DNA from: UBA5066 sp046331465 | GTDB taxonomy: Bacteria; Acidobacteriota; Thermoanaerobaculia; UBA5066 | DNA length: 64,000 nt | Direction: 5' to 3' | Assembly (NCBI GenBank): GCA_046331465.1 | Contig: JAXLQV010000003.1 | Location: forward strand, 682,001 to 746,000 | Part shown: positions 6,807-14,770 of the stretch, one piece after another | How the letters are laid out: every line of letters begins with the position of its first letter | How positions within the stretch are numbered: position 1 is the first letter of the stretch | Notes under the pieces: model-generated | What the model was told of the DNA's origin: nothing | What the model saw: only the letters and a program-made list of their open reading frames with translations | Databases searched by the model: none | Position numbers and translations under genes: made by a program

Positions 6807-8576
6807 ATGACGATCCAGAAACGAACCCTCGTCGCCGCCCTCGCGGCCCTCCTCCTCGGGGGACCGGCGGCGGCCCAGGAAGTCCGCGGGAAAGAGCACG
6901 TCCTCCCGAACGGGATGAAGCTCCTCCTCGTCCGCCGCCCCGACGAGCCCTCCGTCTCGGCCGGCTGGGTCGCGAAGGTCGGCAGCGCCAACGAGCGCGT
7001 CGGCATGACCGGCATCAGCCACCTCTTCGAGCACATGATGTTCAAGGGGACGACGACGATCGGCTCGAAGGACCCGAAGAGGGACCTCGAGATCATCGCG
7101 GAGCAGGAGAAGCTGCGCGACGAGATGCGGGCGGAGGAGTCGAAGATGCGCGCGGCCTGGCGCCGCGGCGACGTCGACGACGTCACGAAGCCCGAGAACA
7201 AGACCCCGAGGTACAGGGAGCTCGAGGCGAAGTTCGACGCGCTCGTGAAGGAGCAGCGCGACCTCCTCGTCAAGAACGAGTTCGACCGGGTCTACACGAA
7301 GAACGGCGCGTCGGGGATGAACGCCTTCACGTCGAACGACATGACGTGCTACTTCATCACCGTCCCGAAGAACAAGCTCGAGCTCTGGTTCTGGATGGAG
7401 TCCGACCGGCTGAAGGACCCCGTCTTCCGCGAGTTCTACGCCGAGCGGGACGTCGTCTACGAGGAGCGGAGGCTCCGCGTCGAGTCGACCCCGACCGGGA
7501 AGCTCGACGAGGCCTTCGACTCGATCTTCTGGCACTCGACCCCGTACACCTGGCCGGTCATCGGCTACGCCTCCGACGTCGCGAACATCACGAAGGCGCA
7601 GGCCGACGACTACTTCGCGACGTACTACGCGCCGAACAACCTGACGGCCGTCCTCGTCGGCGACTTCGACGAGGCCGAGGCGCTGAAGCTCGCGAGCGAG
7701 TACTTCGGCCGGATCCCGCGCGGGAAGGTCGCGCCCCCCGAGGTCATCACGCTCCCGACGAAGTGGGAGTACGACCTCCTCTTCGAGGGAACGGCCGACA
7801 CGAACCCGACGGCCGAGATCCGCTGGCACACCGTCCCCTTCCAGCACAAGGACTCCTACGCACTCTCCGTCCTCGCCGAGCTCCTGAACGGCCGGACCGG
7901 GCGCCTCTACAAGTCGATGGTCCTCCCGGCGGACGCCGTCGCCACGCAGGCCACGGCCTCGCACAACTCCTTCGTCGGCCCCGCGAAGTACGCCGGGTCG
8001 TTCGTCGTCGGCGCCGAGGCGAAGGAGGGGAAGACGCCCGCCGAGGTCGCCGCCAAGGCGCTCGCCGAGATCGAGCGGCTGAAGAAGGAGCCCGTTCCCG
8101 CGGACGAGCTCCAGAAGGTGAAGAACAACATCGCGGCGAACTCCTTCCGCCGCCTCTCCTCGAACTTCCCGATCCTCCTGCAGCTGATGGTCGCCGAGGC
8201 CTACGGCGACTGGAGCGAGATCAACTCCGGGCCGAAGAGGCTCGAGGCGGTCACCGCGGCCGACGTCCAGCGCGTCGCGCAGACCTACCTCGTGAAGGAG
8301 AACCAGGCGACGGCCCTCGTCTCGCGCAAGGCGGGCGCGGCCCCCTCGGCCGACGACGCCGCCCTCGCCGACGTCCCCGAGCAGCTCCGCCCGATGATCC
8401 GGCAGTCGCTCCAGAGGCTCTCCGCCGAGACCGACGCGGCGAAGCTGAAGGACGGCATCGCGAAGATGGAGGCCCAGGCGTCCCAGGTCCCCCCCGAGGT
8501 GAAGAAGGGCTTCGACCTCCTCCTGGCGAAGGCGAGGGAGCGCCTCGCCGAGCTCGAGCAGGCCGGGAAGAAGTGA
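6807..8576 (+). CDS. M16 family zinc metallopeptidase, catalytic subunit
   Basis: 589 residues with a clear signal peptide (MTIQKRTLVAALAALLLGGP, then AAAQ), so it is exported. The inverted zinc motif HxxEH is intact at about His72-Glu75-His76 (GISHLFEHMMFKG). The family stretch GASGMNAFTSNDMTCYF follows a charged helical insertion of about 90 residues. The C-terminal M16 domain contains NGRTGRLYKSM. The next gene encodes a second M16 protein without HxxEH, matching the active/inactive subunit arrangement known for heterodimeric bacterial M16B peptidases. An AAGGTGAGG site supports the ATG. Ten bp separate it from the partner gene. Likely a periplasmic peptidase of small unfolded peptides. 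Confidence 0.93.
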   Translation: MTIQKRTLVAALAALLLGGPAAAQEVRGKEHVLPNGMKLLLVRRPDEPSVSAGWVAKVGSANERVGMTGISHLFEHMMFKGTTTIGSKDPKRDLEIIAEQEKLRDEMRAEESKMRAAWRRGDVDDVTKPENKTPRYRELEAKFDALVKEQRDLLVKNEFDRVYTKNGASGMNAFTSNDMTCYFITVPKNKLELWFWMESDRLKDPVFREFYAERDVVYEERRLRVESTPTGKLDEAFDSIFWHSTPYTWPVIGYASDVANITKAQADDYFATYYAPNNLTAVLVGDFDEAEALKLASEYFGRIPRGKVAPPEVITLPTKWEYDLLFEGTADTNPTAEIRWHTVPFQHKDSYALSVLAELLNGRTGRLYKSMVLPADAVATQATASHNSFVGPAKYAGSFVVGAEAKEGKTPAEVAAKALAEIERLKKEPVPADELQKVKNNIAANSFRRLSSNFPILLQLMVAEAYGDWSEINSGPKRLEAVTAADVQRVAQTYLVKENQATALVSRKAGAAPSADDAALADVPEQLRPMIRQSLQRLSAETDAAKLKDGIAKMEAQASQVPPEVKKGFDLLLAKARERLAELEQAGKK

Positions 8577-8586
8577 GGAGCGGACG

Positions 8587-10110
8587 GTGAAGACGATGAA
8601 GAACCTCGTGCGGACCCCCGCCCTCGCCCTCCTCGGCGCCCTCCTCCTCGCCCCGGCGGCGCAGGGCGTACCGCCCCACCCGGACAAGCTCACCTACCCG
8701 AAGTTCGCCTACCAGCCGCCGTCGGCGAAGGACTACCGGACGGTCCTGAAGTCGGGCCCGGTCGCCTTCGTCGCCGAGGACCGCGAGCTGCCGATCGTCT
8801 CGATCACCGTGACGCTCCGCGGAGGCAGCTACCTCAACCCCGCCGGGAAGGAAGGCCTCGCCGAGCTCGCGGGCTACCTCCTCGCCCGTGGCGGCACCGC
8901 CTCGAAGACGGCCGAGCAGCTCGAGGAGCGGCTCGCGTTCCTCGCGGCCCAGCTCAACTCGAGCTACGGCGTCGACCGCGGCTCCGTCACGCTGAACCTC
9001 CTCGCGAAGGACCTCGACGAGGGGCTCGCGATCCTCCGCGAGGTCCTCACCGCGCCCCGCTTCCAGGACGACAAGCTGAAGCTCCGCAGGGACCAGCTCC
9101 TGACCGACATGAAGTCCCGGAACGACGACACCGAGGACATCGAGGTCCGGGAGCGGGGCTTCCTCGCCTTCGGCGATGGCTACTACGCGAACCGCTACCC
9201 GACGAAGGCCTCCCTCGAGGCGATCACCCGCGACGACCTCGTCGCCTTCCACCGGAAGTGGATCGACCCGAAGAACGTCGTCGTCGCCGCCTCGGGCGAC
9301 TTCGGCAAGGGGGTCACGCGCGCGCAGATGATCGCCAAGCTCGACGCCCTCTTCGCGAAGTGGCCGTACAAGGGCGAGGAGGCGCCGCCCGTCCCGAAGC
9401 CGGCGCACGCGATGGCCCCGGGCCTCTACGTCGTCGACAAGGACGTCAACCAGGGACGCGTCTCCGTCATGCTCCCCGGCCTGGCGCGCAGCGACCCCGA
9501 CTACTTCGCCGCCCTCGTCATGAACGACGTCCTCGGCGGCGGCGGCTTCACGAGCCGGATCACGAACCGGGTCCGCTCCGACGAGGGGCTCGCCTACTCG
9601 GCCGGCTCCGCGCTCCCCGGCGGCATCTGGTTCCCCGGCACGTTCCGCGCCTCGTTCCAGTCGAAGGTCCGCACCTGCGCCTACGCCACCCAGATCGTCC
9701 TCGAGGAGATGAAGAAGATCCGCGAGGCGGACGTGACCGACGAGGAGCTCCAGACCTCCAAGAGCTCGTTCGTCGACACGCTCTCGAGGAACTTCACGAC
9801 CAAGGCGCAGACGATGGGGGTCTTCCTCGACGAGGAGTTCACCGGCCGCGCCGCCCAGGACCCGGAGTTCTGGCGGAGCTACGCCGCGCGGATCGAGAAG
9901 GTGACGAAGGCCGACGTGAAGCGCGTCGCCCAGCGCCTCCTCGCGACGGACAAGGTCGCCGTCCTCGTCGTCGGGAAGAAGGACGACCTCCTGAACCCCG
10001 ACCCGAAGCACCCGGTGAAGTACGCCGACCTGACCGGCGGGAAGTCGACCGATGTCCCGCTCCGGGACCCCTTCACGATGCAGCCGATGGCGGCCGCCCC
10101 GAAGAAGTAG
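8587..10110 (+). CDS. M16 family protein, non-catalytic partner subunit
   Basis: 507 residues with a signal peptide (MKTMKNLVRTPALALLGALL, then LAPAAQG). At the place of HxxEH it reads GLAELAGYLLARGG, so both histidines and the glutamate are lost and zinc cannot bind in the normal way. The C-terminal half keeps GGGGFTSRITNRVRSDEGLA followed by YSAGS, which in M16 partner subunits supplies the Arg/Tyr pair that grips the substrate. Its gene follows the catalytic subunit by 10 bp with its own AGGAG site before the GTG at 8587 (an ATG at 8596 is the alternative). Inference: it forms a heterodimer with the upstream product. A strong terminator follows. Confidence 0.92.
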   Translation: MKTMKNLVRTPALALLGALLLAPAAQGVPPHPDKLTYPKFAYQPPSAKDYRTVLKSGPVAFVAEDRELPIVSITVTLRGGSYLNPAGKEGLAELAGYLLARGGTASKTAEQLEERLAFLAAQLNSSYGVDRGSVTLNLLAKDLDEGLAILREVLTAPRFQDDKLKLRRDQLLTDMKSRNDDTEDIEVRERGFLAFGDGYYANRYPTKASLEAITRDDLVAFHRKWIDPKNVVVAASGDFGKGVTRAQMIAKLDALFAKWPYKGEEAPPVPKPAHAMAPGLYVVDKDVNQGRVSVMLPGLARSDPDYFAALVMNDVLGGGGFTSRITNRVRSDEGLAYSAGSALPGGIWFPGTFRASFQSKVRTCAYATQIVLEEMKKIREADVTDEELQTSKSSFVDTLSRNFTTKAQTMGVFLDEEFTGRAAQDPEFWRSYAARIEKVTKADVKRVAQRLLATDKVAVLVVGKKDDLLNPDPKHPVKYADLTGGKSTDVPLRDPFTMQPMAAAPKK

Positions 10111-10144
10111 CTCTCCCCCGGTCCCGCGGGCCCCGGCCCGCTCC

Positions 10145-10178
10145 GGCGCCCCCCGGCCTCCGGGGGGCGCCTTCTTTT
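10145..10178 (+). terminator. Rho-independent terminator after the M16 pair
   Basis: GGCGCCCCCCGG (10145-10156), loop CCT, then the perfect complement CCGGGGGGCGCC (10160-10171) and TTCTTTT. A 12-bp perfect GC stem plus T-tract is a textbook intrinsic terminator. It is the clearest in the window. Confidence 0.9.
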
Positions 10179-10182
10179 CGGC

Positions 10183-10188
10183 TATCGT
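10183..10188 (+). promoter_or_regulatory. -10 box for a leaderless mRNA (S9 peptidase)
   Basis: TATCGT ends 8 nt before the ATG at 10197. It comes only 5 nt after the T-tract of the upstream terminator, so transcription of the S9 gene must restart here. No Shine-Dalgarno is present. Confidence 0.5.
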
Positions 10189-10196
10189 TCCGCGCG

Positions 10197-12401
10197 ATGC
10201 GCTCCGCCCTCGCCGCCCCGACCGCCCTCGTCCTGTCGATCGCGCTCGCCCCCTCCGCCGCCCGAGGCGCCGAGACGCCCGCGGCGAAGAAGCCGCTCAC
10301 GCTCGAGCGGGTCCACGCGCCCGAGCCGCTCGTCGAGCCCGCGCCGACCGGCTTCCGCTGGCGGAGCGCGACGCGCTTCACCTACCTGAAGCGGGAGGGT
10401 GTCGGGCCGACGGCGAAGACGACGCTCGTCGAGGAGGACGCCGTCACCGGAAAGGTGGAGACGCTCGCCGAGCACGTCCCCGCTGGGGAGGTCGCAAAGA
10501 GCGGCGCACTGAAGACCTTTCCCCTCGCCGGCGCACAGTGGAACGAGTCCGGGACCGCCCTCCTCGTCGACGCCGAGAAGGACCTCTGGCTCTACGAGAT
10601 CGGCGCGAGGGCGGCCCGCCGGCTGACGAGCGACGAAGCGGAGGAGGACGTCCCGGCTTTCTCTCCAGACGGCTCGAAGGTCGCCTACGTGAAAGGGAAC
10701 GACCTCTGGTTCGTCGACGTGGCGACTGCGAAGGCGACGCGCCTGACCTCGGACGGGAGCGCCGCGGTCCTGAACGGGAAGCTCGACTGGGTCTACGAGG
10801 AGGAGCTCGCCGGGCGGAACGGCGGGCGGGCCTACGAGTGGGCGCCCGATTCCTCCGCGATCGCCTTCATCCGGCTCGACCAGTCGAAGGTCCCCGAGTA
10901 CCCGATCGTCGACTTCCTCCCGACGAACGGGAAGCTGATGCCCCAGCGCTATCCCTGCCCGGGCGACCCGAACGCGACGCCGTCGGTCCACGTCGTCTCG
11001 TGGGACGCCTCCGGCGTCCTCTCGGCGAGCGCTGCCGGCTTCGACGGGAGCGAGGTCCTCCTCTCGCCCGGGCTCTCCTGGCTCCCCGACTCCTCCGCGG
11101 TCGCGTTCTCGCGGATGAACCGGACGCAGTCGGAGCTGGAAGTCCTCCTCCTCCCGCGCCGCGCCGGGACCCCGCGGAGTCTCCTGAAGGAGACGTCCGC
11201 CTCGTGGATCAACGCCCACGAGCCCCCCGTCTTCCTCCCCGACGGTTCCGGGTTCCTCTTCCTCTCCGAGCGGAGCGGCTTCCTCCACCTCTGGCGCTAC
11301 CGGATGGACGGGACGGCCGTCGGCCCGCTGACCACGGGCGACTGGGCGATCACCGACGACCCGAAGCTCGACGCGAAGGCAGGCGCCGTTTTCTTCACGT
11401 CGACGAACCCCGACCCGCGCGAGCGGCACCTCTGGCGAATCGGCCTCGACGGCACCGGCCTCGCGCGGCTCACCTTCGACAAGGGGACGCACCAGGCGAT
11501 CCCGTCCCCGGGAGGCCGCTTCGTCCTCGACACCTGGTCGAACGTCGACACGCCGCCGCGGGTCGTCCTCCGCCGCGAGAACGGGACGCTCATCCGGAGC
11601 GTCTTCGTCCCGAAGAGCTCCCTCGACGAGTACGCCCTCGCCACGACCGAGATGGGCTCGTTCCGGGGCTCCGACGGGACGCTCTTCTACACGCGCCTCG
11701 TCAGGCCGGCCGGCTTCGACCCGAAGAAGAAGTACCCCGTCGTCGTCTACGTCTACGGCGGCCCGCACGCCCAGGTCGTCCAGGAGCGGTGGGGGACGAC
11801 CTCCCTCCTCGACCAGGTCCTCGCCTCGAAGGGGTTCCTCGTCTGGGCGATGGACAACCGGGGCTCGGGGGGGCGCGGCCAGGCGTTCGAGTCGCCCGTC
11901 CTCAAGCGGCTCGGCGACGTGGAGCTGAAGGACCAGCTCGAGGGAGTCGCCGAGCTGAAGAAGCTCCCCTTCGTCGACCCGGCCCGCCTCGGCCTCTCCG
12001 GCTGGTCCTACGGCGGCTTCATGACGCTCGCCCTGGCGACGCGCGCCCCGGAGACCTGGAAGGCCGCCGTCGCCGGCGCGCCGGTGACCCACTGGAAGTA
12101 CTACGACTCGATCTACACCGAGCGCTACATGAAGCTCCCGAAGGAGAACCCGGAGGGGTACGAGGCGACCGCGCCGCTGACGCACGCCGGCAAGCTCGGG
12201 CCGAAGCTCCTCCTCCTCCACGGCACCGCGGACGACAACGTCCACATGCAGAACTCGATCGCCTTCACGGACGTTCTCAACAAGGCGCACAAGCCGTACG
12301 TCTTCACCCCCTTCGCCGGGATGAAGCACGGCCCGCGCGACCCGGCGACTCGAAGGGCGGTGAACGAGCGGATCCTCTCGTTCCTCGAGGAGAACCTGTA
12401 G
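10197..12401 (+). CDS. S9 family prolyl dipeptidyl peptidase (DPP IV type)
   Basis: 734 residues with a signal peptide (MRSALAAPTALVLSIALAPS, then AARGAE). The N-terminal part is an eight-bladed propeller typical of DPP IV, with repeated ..PDGSKVAYV.. strands, and it carries the Glu pair motif DWVYEEELAGR that binds the free N-terminus of the substrate. The C-terminal hydrolase holds GWSYGGF (Ser about 604), HGTADDNVH (Asp about 679) and KHG (His about 711). The enzyme should cut X-Pro dipeptides from peptides in the periplasm, complementing the M16 pair just upstream and the proline iminopeptidase downstream. Length and motifs match the family fully. Confidence 0.93.
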   Translation: MRSALAAPTALVLSIALAPSAARGAETPAAKKPLTLERVHAPEPLVEPAPTGFRWRSATRFTYLKREGVGPTAKTTLVEEDAVTGKVETLAEHVPAGEVAKSGALKTFPLAGAQWNESGTALLVDAEKDLWLYEIGARAARRLTSDEAEEDVPAFSPDGSKVAYVKGNDLWFVDVATAKATRLTSDGSAAVLNGKLDWVYEEELAGRNGGRAYEWAPDSSAIAFIRLDQSKVPEYPIVDFLPTNGKLMPQRYPCPGDPNATPSVHVVSWDASGVLSASAAGFDGSEVLLSPGLSWLPDSSAVAFSRMNRTQSELEVLLLPRRAGTPRSLLKETSASWINAHEPPVFLPDGSGFLFLSERSGFLHLWRYRMDGTAVGPLTTGDWAITDDPKLDAKAGAVFFTSTNPDPRERHLWRIGLDGTGLARLTFDKGTHQAIPSPGGRFVLDTWSNVDTPPRVVLRRENGTLIRSVFVPKSSLDEYALATTEMGSFRGSDGTLFYTRLVRPAGFDPKKKYPVVVYVYGGPHAQVVQERWGTTSLLDQVLASKGFLVWAMDNRGSGGRGQAFESPVLKRLGDVELKDQLEGVAELKKLPFVDPARLGLSGWSYGGFMTLALATRAPETWKAAVAGAPVTHWKYYDSIYTERYMKLPKENPEGYEATAPLTHAGKLGPKLLLLHGTADDNVHMQNSIAFTDVLNKAHKPYVFTPFAGMKHGPRDPATRRAVNERILSFLEENL

Positions 12402-12404
12402 GAC

Positions 12405-12429
12405 GGGGTCAGGTCTTGATTTTCTACTA
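12405..12429 (+). repeat. REP-like repeat, degenerate copy
   Basis: GGGGTCAGGTCTTGATTTTC followed by TACTA. It shares GGGTCAGGTCT and TTCTAC with the perfect palindrome at 14698-14764. It lies in the gap after the S9 gene. Being AT-rich it stands out from its surroundings. Confidence 0.6.
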
Positions 12430-12507
12430 TAGATCGGCTTTCCCCCGGCGGCCCGCGGCGCCGGGACACCCCGGCCCCCATCTGTCACGATGCGCGCGGA
12501 GGTTCAG

Positions 12508-13479
12508 ATGGCCCACCCCGTGAAGGACCCCGTCAGCTGGCTCTACCCCGAGATCGAGCCGTACCGGACCGGCCGGCTCCGCGTCTCCGACCTCCACGAG
12601 CTCTACTTCGAGGAGTGCGGGAACCCGGCCGGCAAGCCCGTCGTCTTCCTGCACGGCGGGCCCGGGGGCGGGACGGACGGGAAGATGCGGCGCTTCTTCC
12701 ATCCCGACAGGTACCGGATCGTCCTCTACGACCAGCGCGGCAGCGGGAAGAGCACGCCGTACGCGAGCCTCGAGGCGAACACGACGTGGGACCTCGTCGC
12801 CGACACCGAGAAGCTCCGCGAGCACCTCGGGATCGCGAAGTGGCAGGTCTTCGGAGGCTCCTGGGGCTCGACGCTCGCCCTCGCCTACGCCGAGACGCAC
12901 CCGGATCGCGTCACCGAGCTCGTCCTTCGCGGCATCTTCCTTCTCCGCCGCAAGGAGATCGAGTGGTTCTACCAGGAAGGGGCCTCGATCCTCTTCCCCG
13001 ACGCCTGGGAGCCGTACCTGGCGCACATCCCCGAGGCGGAGCGGGGCGACCTCGTCGCGGCCTACCACCGGCGCCTGACGAGCGACGACCCGGCCGTCCG
13101 CCTCGCCGCCGCGAAGATCTGGAGCGGCTGGGAGGGGGCGACGTCGAAACTCCTCCCCGACGCCGCGTTCACCGGCCACTACGAGGAGGACGAGTTCGCC
13201 CTCGCCTTCGCGCGGATCGAGGCGCACTACTTCCAGAACCGCGGCTTCTTCGAGGTCGACGACCAGCTCCTGCGCGACGTCGGGAAGATCCGGCACATCC
13301 CCGGCGTGATCGTGCAGGGTCGATACGACGTCGTCTGCCCCATCTTCAGCGCCTGGGCGCTCCACCGCGCCTGGCCCGAGGCCGACTTCGTCGTCACGCC
13401 CGACTCGGGCCACAGCGCCTTCGAGCCGCCGAACAGCCGCGCGCTCGTCGCCGCGACGGACCGCTTCGCGGCGCTCTGA
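12508..13479 (+). CDS. pip: Proline iminopeptidase (S33 alpha/beta hydrolase)
   Basis: 323 residues, the usual length of bacterial proline iminopeptidase. It begins DPVSWLYPEIEPYRTGRLRV, has the oxyanion motif HGGPGGGTD, DQRGSGKSTPYASLEANTTW, the nucleophile GGSWGSTLALAYAETHP, the family-typical LRGIFLLRRKEIEWFYQEGA, and the late GRYDVVCPI and DSGHSAFEP that hold catalytic Asp and His. It removes N-terminal proline from peptides in the cytoplasm. I chose the ATG at 12508 because GGAGG lies 5 nt upstream; the ATG at 12490 has no such site. It probably finishes peptides released by the exported S9 and M16 enzymes upstream (inference). Confidence 0.93.
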   Translation: MAHPVKDPVSWLYPEIEPYRTGRLRVSDLHELYFEECGNPAGKPVVFLHGGPGGGTDGKMRRFFHPDRYRIVLYDQRGSGKSTPYASLEANTTWDLVADTEKLREHLGIAKWQVFGGSWGSTLALAYAETHPDRVTELVLRGIFLLRRKEIEWFYQEGASILFPDAWEPYLAHIPEAERGDLVAAYHRRLTSDDPAVRLAAAKIWSGWEGATSKLLPDAAFTGHYEEDEFALAFARIEAHYFQNRGFFEVDDQLLRDVGKIRHIPGVIVQGRYDVVCPIFSAWALHRAWPEADFVVTPDSGHSAFEPPNSRALVAATDRFAAL

Positions 13480-13493
13480 GGCGGACGGCGTTC

Positions 13494-13522
13494 CTCCCCG
13501 GGCGGCGGGCCCGCCCGGGGAG
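13494..13522 (+). terminator. Perfect hairpin after pip
   Basis: CTCCCCGGGCGG (13494-13505), loop CGGGC, CCGCCCGGGGAG (13511-13522): a perfect 12-bp stem 14 nt past the pip stop. There is no T-run but the position suits a transcript end. Confidence 0.55.
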
Positions 13523-13550
13523 CGCGGCCCGGGGCGTCGCTCGCGGCCCC

Positions 13551-13578
13551 GCAGAGTGTAGAGCGCAGACCAGACCCC
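13551..13578 (-). repeat. REP-like repeat, single arm
   Basis: On the minus strand it reads GGGGTCTGGTCTGCGCTCTA followed by CACTCTGC. This matches the arm of the palindrome at 14698-14764 in all but about three of 27 positions. It precedes the permease gene, while the full palindrome follows it, so the gene is bracketed by copies. Confidence 0.7.
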
Positions 13579-13587
13579 GCCGGTGGG

Positions 13588-13593
13588 TATGAT
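13588..13593 (+). promoter_or_regulatory. -10 box for a leaderless mRNA (permease)
   Basis: TATGAT ends 6 nt before the GTG at 13600, the classic spacing that places the transcription start on the start codon. It lies directly after the REP-like repeat. Confidence 0.5.
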
Positions 13594-13599
13594 GGCGTC

Positions 13600-14697
13600 G
13601 TGCTCCCGGTATCCCTCGCGCTGGCGGCCGCCGCGCTCCTCTTCCGGCTCGTCTCCCCCTCCGAGATCCGGGCGCTCCTCGACCTCCACCTCCTCTCGCT
13701 CTTCCTCGTCCTGATCCTCGCGGTCGCGTGCCTGAAGCGCTCCGGCCTCGTCGAGGCCGTCGTCGCGAGGGTCCTCTCGCGCGTCCGCTCCGAGCGGGCG
13801 CTCGCCGCCCTCGCGATCCTGACGACGGGCGCCGTCTCCGCGATGGTGACGAACGACGTCGCGCTCCTCCTCGTCGTCCCGTTCACGCTGGCCTTCGAGA
13901 AGGTCGCGCCGGAGTTCGACCCGGTGCGGGTCGTCGTCCTCGAGATCCAGGCCGCGAACCTCCTCGGCTGCCTGACGCCGACGGGAAACCCGCAGAACCT
14001 CCTCCTCTTCTCGCGGGGAGGTTTCACGACCGTCTCCTTCTTCGCCGCCCAGCTGCCGTGGGTCGGCGGCATGGCGGCCGCCACGCTCGCGCTCGTCCCG
14101 CTCCTCGTCCCGCGCCGGCCGCTCCCCGCGCCGCCCGCGGCGGTCCGTCCCGTCGAGCCGCGCCTCGCCACGGCGGGCCTCTTCCTCCTCTCGCTCCAGC
14201 TCCTCGCGATCTCGCAGGCCGTCCCGAGGCTCGTCCCCCTCGTCGCCGCCGTCCCCGCGGCCGCGCTCCTCGGGAAGGGCCTTCTGGAAACGGACTTCAC
14301 CCTCATCGGTGTCTTCTCGGCCCTCTTCGTCGGCGTCGAGGGGCTCCGCCGGTCGGCGCTCTTCGACGCGCTCGACCCGGTGGCCCTCCTGGGCGCGACG
14401 CCGGCCGGCTTCGTCGCCTCGGGGGCGCTCGTCTCGCAGGTCGTCTCGAACGTCCCGGCCGCGATCCTCCTCGCGCCGGCCGCGGCGAAGGCGGGAGGGG
14501 GCGCCCTCTTCACCGCGCTCCTCTACGGCGTCAACGCCGGGGGCTGCGGCACGCCGATCGCCTCCCTCGCGAACCTGATCGGCGCCGACCTCTACCTGAG
14601 GGGCCGCGCCCACCACGCCCCGTTCTGGAGGCTCTTCCTCGCCGTCTCCTTCGCGCTCCTCGCGGTCGCGGTCGCCCTCTCGCTCGCCCTCGCCTGA
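13600..14697 (+). CDS. ArsB/SLC13-type anion or Na+/H+ permease
   Basis: 365 residues, almost entirely hydrophobic, with about nine to ten membrane segments arranged as an inverted repeat. Family marks are MVTNDVALLLVVPF in the first half with NLLGCLTPTGNPQNLLLFSR, and SQVVSNVPAAILLAPAAAK and NAGGCGTPIASLANLIGADL in the second half; these are the paired Asn-rich re-entrant loops of the ion transporter superfamily. It lacks arsenite-operon neighbours, so substrate (dicarboxylate, sulfate, arsenite, Na+) is open. It is shorter than most ArsB (about 430), like compact SLC13-type archaeal and bacterial relatives. It sits between REP-like repeats and is convergent with the ABC permeases. Confidence 0.82.
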   Translation: MLPVSLALAAAALLFRLVSPSEIRALLDLHLLSLFLVLILAVACLKRSGLVEAVVARVLSRVRSERALAALAILTTGAVSAMVTNDVALLLVVPFTLAFEKVAPEFDPVRVVVLEIQAANLLGCLTPTGNPQNLLLFSRGGFTTVSFFAAQLPWVGGMAAATLALVPLLVPRRPLPAPPAAVRPVEPRLATAGLFLLSLQLLAISQAVPRLVPLVAAVPAAALLGKGLLETDFTLIGVFSALFVGVEGLRRSALFDALDPVALLGATPAGFVASGALVSQVVSNVPAAILLAPAAAKAGGGALFTALLYGVNAGGCGTPIASLANLIGADLYLRGRAHHAPFWRLFLAVSFALLAVAVALSLALA

Positions 14698-14764
14698 CAG
14701 GGTCAGGTCTGCCTTCTACACTCTGCGCGCGGCGCGCAGAGTGTAGAAGGCAGACCTGACCCTG
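14698..14764. repeat. 67-bp perfect palindrome (REP-like element)
   Basis: Arms of 33 bp, 14698-14730 and 14732-14764, are exact reverse complements separated by a single G. The arm begins CAGGGTCAGGTCTGCCTTCT and ends in CACTCTGCGCGC. It begins directly after the permease stop and ends 6 nt before the stop of the convergent ABC permease gene. GGGTCAGGTCT... motifs of this kind are typical of REP sequences mobilised by REP-associated tyrosine transposases (recollection of the family; no such transposase gene is in the window). It would also act as a bidirectional transcript-end hairpin. Confidence 0.85.
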
Positions 14765-14770
14765 CGGTTC

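Noticed and set aside
13600..14697. Calling the permease an arsenite pump (arsB).
   Set aside because: The fold family fits, but no arsR, arsC or arsA is nearby and specificity cannot be read from the visible motifs.
12402..14770. A mobile element with its own transposase around the palindromic repeats.
   Set aside because: The only genes here are proline iminopeptidase and a permease; no Y1 or DDE transposase frame and no target-site duplication can be seen.
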